Positions 58,671 through 64,000 of a stretch of DNA of 64,000 nt are shown here, piece after piece. The stretch's first letter is position 1; every line of letters begins with the position of its first letter. A program made the position numbers and the translations under genes. The DNA comes from Elusimicrobiota bacterium (GTDB taxonomy: Bacteria > Elusimicrobiota > Elusimicrobia > UBA1565 > JACRDR01), in NCBI GenBank assembly GCA_016194745.1, contig JACQBA010000015.1:217358-281357 (forward strand), given 5' to 3'. The notes under the pieces are model-generated. The model was not told the origin of the DNA. It did no database searches and worked only from the letters and a program-made list of their open reading frames with translations.

Positions 58671-58974
58671 GCCGCCATCATACTCCCCCCGCCTCTTCAG
58701 CAAGATGCGCCCCGAGGGCACTCCCGTCGAGTCATTAGTCCTACTCCAATCGGCACCTAAGTCCCGCCGCCAGTGGCCACCAGAGCCATCCTCCGGTGCC
58801 TCCTCCGGTGCCAGGTTTTCACAAATTCTCCTAACTCTCCTAACTCCTAGGAACAGCGACTTCACGATGAGCCCAGGACGGTACATCCCGTCCCGGGCTC
58901 GTCGTGGCTTAGGGGTTTCTTGGGTTCTTGCGCAGGCGTTCCCGGTGCCGCTCGGGCATGCTGGGGGCATGGAA
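58671..58974. other. Gene-free region with short repeats
   Basis: Between the protease and the next plus-strand gene there is no supported ORF. It contains short tandem repeats (ATCCTCCGGTGCCTCCTCCGGTGCC in two overlapping copies at about 58791-58815; CTCCTAACT repeated around 58836) and the strong hairpin at 58864-58905. Confidence 0.5.
58864..58905. terminator. Strong 18-bp imperfect hairpin
   Basis: ACGATGAGCCCAGGACGG (58864-58881) pairs with 58888-58905 with 16 of 18 matches and a 6-nt loop. It has no clear U-tract and may act as a promoter-distal transcript barrier or structured RNA between divergent genes. Confidence 0.5.
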
Positions 58975-59580
58975 ATGACCTGGAAGGCATACGCGGCGCT
59001 GGCGGCGAGCTTGTTTTTGACGCAGGCGCGGCGGCCCGCGGCGGCGCCCCGGGTCGAGCCGTTCGTGCAGCTGCAGGCCGCCAACGGAGCCTTCTCGATA
59101 CAGGCGCCCGAGAGCTGGCGCCTTATAGAAGGAAAGGGGTCCGGTCTTCGGCTCATCCTCCCGGCCCAGGACGAGCACGCGCGGGGGCCGCGCCCGGTCA
59201 TCCGCTTGATCGAGTACCTCGTCGGCTCGGCGCTGTACCCGGACGCGCTTGCCTACGCGAGCGGCCAGCCTGGACGGATCTCGGCCGGCCCCTCCCGGAC
59301 CGTGCGCGGCTCCTTGCTGATCACGGTCTTCGACACGATGCCGGGCTCCGGCTCGGTCGAGGTCACGGCCCTCGGGGCCCCCCTGCGCGCGCGCCACATC
59401 GTGTTCCAAGGGCGCTCCCGCGCGTGGGTGTTGATCCTCTCGGCGTCGGCGGGCGAGTTCCGCGAGGTGCTGCCCGTGCTCGAGCGCATGGCCTGGAGCT
59501 TCCGCGCCGAGGGCGAGGACGGTCTTGGGAGTTTCTTGGGAATCACTAAAGGACAACCGGGGCCGGCTCGGGCATTCTAA
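58975..59580 (+). CDS. Exported protein, 201 aa, PsbP/DUF1795-like
   Basis: A signal peptide (MTWKAYAALAASLFLTQARR) is followed by one alpha/beta domain: NGAFSIQAPESWRLIEGKGS, PRPVIRLIEYLVGSALYP, SRTVRGSLLITVFDTM and ARHIVFQGRSRAWVLILSAS ending in a helix FREVLPVLERMAWSFR. The layout resembles PsbP/DUF1795-type proteins that read as F-S-I-x-x-P-x-x-W near the start and close with ...LxxMxxSF. Function unknown. The GGGGG run favours the second ATG (58975). Confidence 0.65.
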   Translation: MTWKAYAALAASLFLTQARRPAAAPRVEPFVQLQAANGAFSIQAPESWRLIEGKGSGLRLILPAQDEHARGPRPVIRLIEYLVGSALYPDALAYASGQPGRISAGPSRTVRGSLLITVFDTMPGSGSVEVTALGAPLRARHIVFQGRSRAWVLILSASAGEFREVLPVLERMAWSFRAEGEDGLGSFLGITKGQPGPARAF

Positions 59581-59617
59581 GCGCATGAGACGCTGCGATA
59601 TGAAAAAGGAGACACGC

Positions 59618-60043
59618 ATGAAAACGGCGATGACGGCGGCGGTACTGACGGCGCTCTTGGCGACGGGCGCTAGGGCGGAGTGGTATTTAGGTACGGGGGT
59701 GGTCAAATCGGAGAAGCCAAAGAGGACCGATCCGGCGGCCGTCGATCGACCCTGCGGAGGAGCGTCCAGCGCGCCTTCGTCTCGGCACTCCGGGGAGCCC
59801 AAGGCGCCCGCGACGAACGCGCCGGCGAGACAGAGCTCGCCCGCGGATCCTTGCGCCGCTCCGAGGACGCCGGCCGACAGGAACCGGGCTCATGAAGGAG
59901 ACGTGACCCGGAAGGCGAGCGAGGATGCGAGCGTCCGGCCTCGGCCCGGGATGAGCGACAAGCAGCGAAGGCAGATGCAGCAGAACGTTCGAAGGGCGGT
60001 CGGCGGCGCCGCGCGCGCCGCGTCGGCGATACGTGAGAAATAG
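59618..60043 (+). CDS. Small secreted disordered protein, paralogue 1
   Basis: A 141-residue protein with signal peptide (MKTAMTAAVLTALLATGARA), a Pro/Ala/Ser-rich disordered middle with two Cys in short PCGG and PCAA contexts, and a conserved C-terminal helix (SDKQRRQMQQNVRRAVGGAA). AGGAG lies 7 nt before ATG 59618, which decides against two upstream ATGs. It is followed after 40 nt by a homologue with the same design. No family recognised. Confidence 0.65.
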   Translation: MKTAMTAAVLTALLATGARAEWYLGTGVVKSEKPKRTDPAAVDRPCGGASSAPSSRHSGEPKAPATNAPARQSSPADPCAAPRTPADRNRAHEGDVTRKASEDASVRPRPGMSDKQRRQMQQNVRRAVGGAARAASAIREK

Positions 60044-60083
60044 ACGATTGCGCACGAGACTCGATATCCAAGGAGGCGGTACT

Positions 60084-60506
60084 ATGAAAAAGGCGATGAC
60101 GGCGGCGGCGGTGATGGTTCTGGCGGCGTCGGGGGCATGGGCGGATGGAACGAGAAGCGGCAAGCCGAGGGCGAGAAGCGAGAATCCGTCCGGACCCCGG
60201 TGCGGACGGCCGTCTCAGGAGCAGCGCACGCCGGCCCGGGACCGGCAGGCGCAAAATCCCGGTCCGTCGACCTCGGTCGGCGAGCCGCCGTGCGGCGAGA
60301 GCGCGAGGACGGCTCCGGAGGAAACGAGTCCGGCCGCTCCCGAGCGTCGAGACACCGGCGAGGAGGCGACCCGCCACAGTTTGGGCGCAGGCACCAGCGT
60401 CAGCAGGAAAGGCCTGACCTCGCAGCAGCGCGGGGAGATGCATCGGTCCACCCGCAAAGCGATAGGCGACGCCCTAAAAGGCTCAGGAATGCTCAAAAAG
60501 CAATAG
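60084..60506 (+). CDS. Small secreted disordered protein, paralogue 2
   Basis: A 140-residue homologue of the preceding gene: signal peptide MKKAMTAAAVMVLAASGAWA, two Cys (GPRCGRPSQ, EPPCGESAR) at matching places, and a C-terminal helix SQQRGEMHRSTRKAIGDALK that aligns with its neighbour (QR--M----R-A-G-A). AGGAGG lies 7 nt upstream. Sequence outside the signal, the Cys and the C-terminal helix has diverged, so the duplication is old or evolves fast. Confidence 0.65.
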   Translation: MKKAMTAAAVMVLAASGAWADGTRSGKPRARSENPSGPRCGRPSQEQRTPARDRQAQNPGPSTSVGEPPCGESARTAPEETSPAAPERRDTGEEATRHSLGAGTSVSRKGLTSQQRGEMHRSTRKAIGDALKGSGMLKKQ

Positions 60507-60526
60507 CGTCCGGGACTACGAATCTG

Positions 60527-60564
60527 CCGCGCCGCGGGGGGACCTCCAGCCATCCGCGGCGCGG
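60527..60564. terminator. Bidirectional terminator between convergent genes
   Basis: An 11-bp perfect GC-rich stem, CCGCGCCGCGG (60527-60537) and CCGCGGCGCGG (60554-60564), with a 16-nt loop, is followed by TATTATT on the plus strand. It ends the small secreted pair and the response-regulator operon. Confidence 0.7.
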
Positions 60565-60566
60565 TA

Positions 60567-61253
60567 TTATTCCGGGTTGAAGCGGTAGCCGATCCCCTGC
60601 ACCGTTTCGATGCGCTCGCCGGAGCCGCCGAGCTTCTTGCGGAGGTTGCCCACGTGAGTCTGGAGATTGTTCGAGGTAAGGATGCGCGCGCCCTCCGACA
60701 GGGCGTCCGACATCTGCTGGTAGGAAAGAACCATCCCCTTGCGCTGCAGGAAGCGGGCCAGGAGCTCGAACTCGGTGACGGTGAGGTCCAAGGCCTTGCC
60801 GTCCGCCACGGCGCGCCGCGCGTCCAAATCGACGCGCACGCCGGCCGCCTCGAGCACCGCCTCCGCGCGCCCGCCGTGCCGGGTCCGCCGCAGATGCGCG
60901 CCCACTCGGGCGACCATCTCCTTGACCGAGAACGGCTTGACCACGTAGTCGTCGGCGCCGATCCCGAGGCCGGTCACCTTCTCGGACTCCCGGCCGTGCA
61001 CCGTCATCATGATGATCGGCACCTCCATCCCCTTGGCGCGGGCCATTTTGATGAATTCGAGGCCCGAGATGCGCGGCATCTCGAAGTCGAGGAGCACGAG
61101 ATCGACCGCTCCGGTCTCGAGCTCGCCGAGCCCCTGGTCGGCCGTACGGGCCGAGCGCACCGCGTAGCCGGCGCGCTTTAAGGCCGGCTCGAGCAGCGTA
61201 TGGATCGATTTGTCGTCGTCCACTACGAGGACCACCGCCGCCTTTTCGCTCAC
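60567..61253 (-). CDS. OmpR-family response regulator
   Basis: A 228-residue two-domain regulator: receiver with acidic pocket LVVDDDKSIHTLLE, phospho-acceptor Asp56 in VDLVLLDFEMPRISGLEF, Thr in IIMMTVHG and Lys106 in YVVKPF; then a winged-helix domain VRVDLDARRAVADGKALDLT, VTEFELLARFLQRKGMVLSY and TSNNLQTHVGNLRKKLGGSG, ending ETVQGIGYRF. It should bind DNA when phosphorylated by the co-encoded kinase. The GTG start overlaps that gene's stop (GTGA). Confidence 0.93.
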   Translation of the reverse strand: MSEKAAVVLVVDDDKSIHTLLEPALKRAGYAVRSARTADQGLGELETGAVDLVLLDFEMPRISGLEFIKMARAKGMEVPIIMMTVHGRESEKVTGLGIGADDYVVKPFSVKEMVARVGAHLRRTRHGGRAEAVLEAAGVRVDLDARRAVADGKALDLTVTEFELLARFLQRKGMVLSYQQMSDALSEGARILTSNNLQTHVGNLRKKLGGSGERIETVQGIGYRFNPE

Positions 61254-62632
61254 GCCCCCCTCCTCGCGCCCGCGGCTTCCGCCTTCGGCAGCCGCACGCG
61301 CACGCACGTCCCTTCGTCGGGCGCCGACTCGACCGACACCGTCCCGCCCATCGCCTCGACGGACTGCTTGACGATGAACAGGCCGAGCCCCGTCCCCCCC
61401 GCGCCCGACGCCTTGCGCCGCGCGGCGTCGCCTTGCGAGAAGGGCTGAAACAGCGACGCGAGCTGCCGCTCGTCCATGCCGAAGCCGCTGTCGCGCACGC
61501 GGAGCTCGATCTCTTCGCCGACGACATCCGCCTCCACCTCGATCGTGCCCCCGGCGGGCGTGAACTTCATCGCGTTGGAGACCAGGTTGGACAAGACGCG
61601 CTCCAAGCGCTCCGGGTCGCCGACGACGGCTGGCAGGCCCTGGACCGACGTCCTGAAGCGGATGCTTTGCGATTGCGCGAGCGCGCCGTAGAGGGTCGCG
61701 ACGTCCCGCACCGCCCGCGCCACGTCGACCGGCTCGCGCCGGCACTCCATGCGTCCGGCCTTCATCTTCGCCGCGTCGAGGATGTTCGAGACGAAGTTCG
61801 CCAGGCGCGCCGCGTTCTCGGTGAGATCGGTCAAGGTCTTGCGATGCTGGGGCAGGAGCTTGTCGCCGTCGGGGTCTTCGTTGAGCATGTGGTCCAAGGA
61901 CATCTTGATGGCGACCATCGGGCTTCGGAGATCGTGCGAGACGCTCGCGATGAAGGCGTCTTTGAGCTCGTCGAGCTCCCCGAGCCGCTCGGCCATGCGG
62001 TTGAACTGCTCGGCCAGCTGCCCGAGCTCGCCCGAGGAGTCGACCGGGACGCGCGCGTCGAGCTTTCCTGCGCCGACTTCGGCGGCCGCGTCGACGAGGC
62101 GCGAGATCGGCGCGGTGAGGACGACGGCGAGTGCCGCGCCGAGGACGACGCTGAGGAAGAGGCCCGCGCCGCCGATGAGGAGGAGGGAGGGCGCGAGCAC
62201 CGCGCGCAGCTCCGCGAAGGCCGACGCGTGCGCCGCGCCGCGGGTCCCGAGGCGCACGACGCCCTTGGATATCGGGCGCGAGAGCGCCGTCCCCGCGGGC
62301 CGCGAGAGCCGCCACTCCGCGGCCGGGCGCCCCGCCTGCTTCGGGTCGCTGTGGGCCGCGATGACGCCGCGCGAGTCCTCGAGGAAGGCGTAGTCCACTT
62401 TGGGGGCCGCCGCCGGCAAAGTCCTCAAGTACTCCGCGAGGACGCGCGTGTCGCCCGCGGCGAGCGCTTCCTCCGCGATCGCGGCCATGGCCGCCAGGTG
62501 CCGCTCATGCTCTTGCCCGAGGCGCGTCGAGATGAGCCGCGCCGAGCCGGCCGCGGCCGCCAGCCACGCCGCCGTGAAGCTAAACGCGACCGCGCCGCCG
62601 ATCGTCAGGCCGATGAGAGTGCGGAGTCTCAT
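61250..62632 (-). CDS. Membrane sensor histidine kinase with HAMP
   Basis: A 460-residue kinase: helix 1 (LIGLTIGGAVAFSFTAAWLA), a short periplasmic domain of about 115 residues, helix 2 (LLLIGGAGLFLSVVLGAALA), a HAMP-like linker (AEVGAGKLDARVPVDSSGEL), HisKA with His233 in ASVSHDLRSPMVAIKMSLDH, and a HATPase with LSNLVSNAMKFTPAGG, RVRDSGFGMDE and GGTGLGLFIVKQ. First gene of the kinase-regulator pair. The signal is unknown; the periplasmic domain has a PAS/Cache-like size. Confidence 0.92.
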   Translation of the reverse strand: MRLRTLIGLTIGGAVAFSFTAAWLAAAAGSARLISTRLGQEHERHLAAMAAIAEEALAAGDTRVLAEYLRTLPAAAPKVDYAFLEDSRGVIAAHSDPKQAGRPAAEWRLSRPAGTALSRPISKGVVRLGTRGAAHASAFAELRAVLAPSLLLIGGAGLFLSVVLGAALAVVLTAPISRLVDAAAEVGAGKLDARVPVDSSGELGQLAEQFNRMAERLGELDELKDAFIASVSHDLRSPMVAIKMSLDHMLNEDPDGDKLLPQHRKTLTDLTENAARLANFVSNILDAAKMKAGRMECRREPVDVARAVRDVATLYGALAQSQSIRFRTSVQGLPAVVGDPERLERVLSNLVSNAMKFTPAGGTIEVEADVVGEEIELRVRDSGFGMDERQLASLFQPFSQGDAARRKASGAGGTGLGLFIVKQSVEAMGGTVSVESAPDEGTCVRVRLPKAEAAGARRGA

Positions 62633-62677
62633 TTGCGGGGGGTCACTAGCGGATCAGCGCCCTTCGGGGTCGCGGGA

Positions 62678-63802
62678 TCATTCGCGAGGATGCTCTCCGT
62701 CGGCCTCGCGTCGGTTGTTGGCGTCCGCCTTGACGGTTTCCCTGTCCCGGTTGCCAAGATCCGCGACGGCCGCGCCGGCGCCTCCCACCGTCCCTGGATT
62801 GAAGGCCCGTCGCGCTTCGGGATCGCGGAGCCGCGCCGCGACCGCGGCCGGGGGCAGGCGGGTCCCGGTGAGTAGAGCGTCGTAGGAATCGCGCGGGCTT
62901 GGAGAGTGGTAGCTCGCGGCGGCCATCAGTCCGACCACGTCCGCGGCGGTGAAGTGCGCGTCCTGATGCCTCCCGAGGAAGGCCTTGATCTCCTCGGCGC
63001 TCGCGCCTTTCTTGATCCCCTCGCGCAACGCTTCGACGACCTGGTCTTTCTCGAGCTTGAGCGGCTCGCCTTCCAGGGCGGGCACCTTAGCCCGCGCGAT
63101 CGGGTGCATGACGTCGCGCGAGGCGAGGGAGCGGGGTGGGGACCTCAAGACGCCGCCTTCGGCGAACTCGGAGCGCGCCGGGGCGCGGGAGGGCGTACTC
63201 TCGTCGCCGTAGCGCGCGCCGGCGGGTTCCTCTCCCGGCGACGCGACGCGGATCGAACTCTTGCGCCGGGGCGACGTCGTTCGAGCCGACCGGGCGTCTT
63301 CCTTGATCTCTCCCTTCGGGACCAGATAGGCCATGGCCGTCGCGGCTTCGTCGCCATGGGGCGTCAGGACTCCGTCCGGCATGCTGAGCGGGAGCGGGCG
63401 CTGGGTCGCGTCGAGGACGCGCGCGGTCTCGACGGGGTCGCCGGCGCGGCGCGAGGAGTGGGGCCTCGCGCGCGCGGTGGTGGCGGCGGCCGACGAGCGC
63501 CGCGCGGAGGCCTCGGCGGACTTGGCTTTGAAGGCGGCCGCGGCCTTCGAGAGTTTCGCGGCGGGATCCCCCCACCATGAGCCGTCGACCGAGGAGAGGG
63601 CGGCGAGCGCTGCAATCAGGGGGTCGCGGTAGGCGACGCCGAACCCGATCAGGAGGCCGGCGGCGAACCCCAAGGCGAGCACGAAGCGGCGATCGCCTCC
63701 CTGGACCAGTGGGGGCAGACGCAGGACCGCCGCGGCCGCGAGAGAGCGCTGGCCTTGGTGTTCCGTCGAGTCGGGTCGGGAATCGGATTCCACTGGTCCC
63801 AT
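62678..63802 (-). CDS. Anchored low-complexity protein, 374 aa
   Basis: A cytoplasmic N-terminal stretch (about 40 residues), one helix (RRFVLALGFAAGLLIGFGVA) and then a long Ala/Ser/Arg/Pro-rich extracytoplasmic region. A small helical C-terminal domain follows (KDQVVEALREGIKKGASAEE, LGRHQDAHFTAADVVGLMAA) with a possible helix-hairpin pattern. No family recognised. It lies 45 nt upstream of the kinase gene on the same strand and may be a sensory partner in that operon. Confidence 0.6.
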   Translation of the reverse strand: MGPVESDSRPDSTEHQGQRSLAAAAVLRLPPLVQGGDRRFVLALGFAAGLLIGFGVAYRDPLIAALAALSSVDGSWWGDPAAKLSKAAAAFKAKSAEASARRSSAAATTARARPHSSRRAGDPVETARVLDATQRPLPLSMPDGVLTPHGDEAATAMAYLVPKGEIKEDARSARTTSPRRKSSIRVASPGEEPAGARYGDESTPSRAPARSEFAEGGVLRSPPRSLASRDVMHPIARAKVPALEGEPLKLEKDQVVEALREGIKKGASAEEIKAFLGRHQDAHFTAADVVGLMAAASYHSPSPRDSYDALLTGTRLPPAAVAARLRDPEARRAFNPGTVGGAGAAVADLGNRDRETVKADANNRREADGEHPRE

Positions 63803-63870
63803 AAGCCGAATCTGGACGCTTGTCCCATTACTATAGCCTCCCCCCGTCCAAAGTCAATCCCCCGCATCAA

Positions 63871-63944
63871 CTCATTTAAGATGTTACCGAACGAGCCTCG
63901 GTCGCCTCATTTAAAATGTTACCGAAATGGACGGTTTAAACCGT
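63871..63944. mobile_element. Left end of an insertion sequence: direct repeats and palindrome
   Basis: CTCATTTAA(G/A)ATGTTACCGAA occurs twice as direct repeats (63871-63891 and 63906-63926, period 35). A 14-bp perfect palindrome ACGGTTTAAACCGT (63931-63944) follows, then a T-run. These lie just before the transposase start and are the likely terminal and regulatory sequence of the element. Confidence 0.65.
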
Positions 63945-63962
63945 TTTTTCGGGAGCACTTAG

Positions 63963-64000
63963 ATGAGTCCAGCCGCCAAACGAGAGTACATGAACTCAAT
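63963..64000 (+). CDS. Transposase (integrase-core type), first codons only
   Basis: The frame opens MSPAAKREYMNSI and runs off the window. MS-x-AAKREY-x-x-x-I is the usual start of a widespread family of DDE integrase-core transposases (IS481-like), which continue with a Lys/Arg-rich helix and YHRKYA. Only 12 codons are visible, so the assignment leans on that N-terminal pattern and on the terminal repeats just upstream. Confidence 0.55.
   Translation, partial: MSPAAKREYMNS

Overview
The window is GC-rich, densely coded bacterial chromosome from a Gram-negative cell: it encodes a TolC-type outer-membrane channel, an RND pump, two outer-membrane beta-barrel proteins and many signal-peptide proteins. 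No ribosomal or other marker gene fixes the phylum. The style (large polytopic membrane proteins, overlapping operons, SGNH and hexapeptide acyl enzymes beside a hydrolase-glycosyltransferase fusion) would fit a deep-branching lineage such as Elusimicrobiota, but that is a guess. Many first-in-operon genes lack a Shine-Dalgarno and instead carry a TAnnnT -10-like hexamer 5-10 nt before the start codon, which suggests frequent leaderless transcription.

Layout. 0-1.3 kb: a receiver domain cut by the window edge, two tiny soluble proteins and a monooxygenase-like protein. 1.5-4.8 kb: an initiator tRNA with a strong terminator, followed by island-like material (a sigma-factor gene broken by an in-frame stop, an AT-rich promoter region, a HipBA toxin-antitoxin pair, a pRiA4b ORF-3 protein). 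4.8-14.9 kb: metal homeostasis on the minus strand (His-rich secreted protein, heavy-metal RND pump, small periplasmic protein, TolC; then a DUF2946-like protein, a porin-like barrel, a ZnuA-like binding protein and a ZnuB-like permease), with a plus-strand DMT transporter carrying a His-rich tail between the two blocks. 15-23.2 kb: a seven-gene minus-strand operon in which every junction overlaps: chrB, chrA, an ABC ATPase, a GldF/GldG-like permease, a secreted LamG-like protein, a CBM9/DUF5916 barrel protein and an MFS transporter. 23.2-29.9 kb: two LysR regulators, each divergent from a possible target (acid phosphatase; rhodanese), plus cupin, YnfA, nucleoside phosphorylase and small membrane proteins.

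30-39.8 kb: a sensor kinase followed by a gene for a roughly 2,290-residue protein with dozens of membrane helices, and an anchored protein. 39.9-40.6 kb: small, less GC-rich, mobile-looking ORFs and a truncated receiver. 40.6-55.6 kb: a probable cell-surface glycan locus with a GT-C-like membrane protein, three membrane-anchored SGNH-hydrolase-like proteins, two hexapeptide acetyltransferases, a type-I ABC exporter and a glycoside-hydrolase/GT2 fusion. It also holds a frameshifted anchored protein with a CGGGG repeat at the shift, and an acetyltransferase fragment duplicated across a palindromic element. 55.6-63.8 kb: CvpA family protein, a subtilisin-like protease, a tandem pair of small secreted paralogues, an OmpR-type response regulator with its kinase, and an anchored protein. 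The right edge enters an insertion sequence: a palindrome, direct repeats and the first codons of a transposase.
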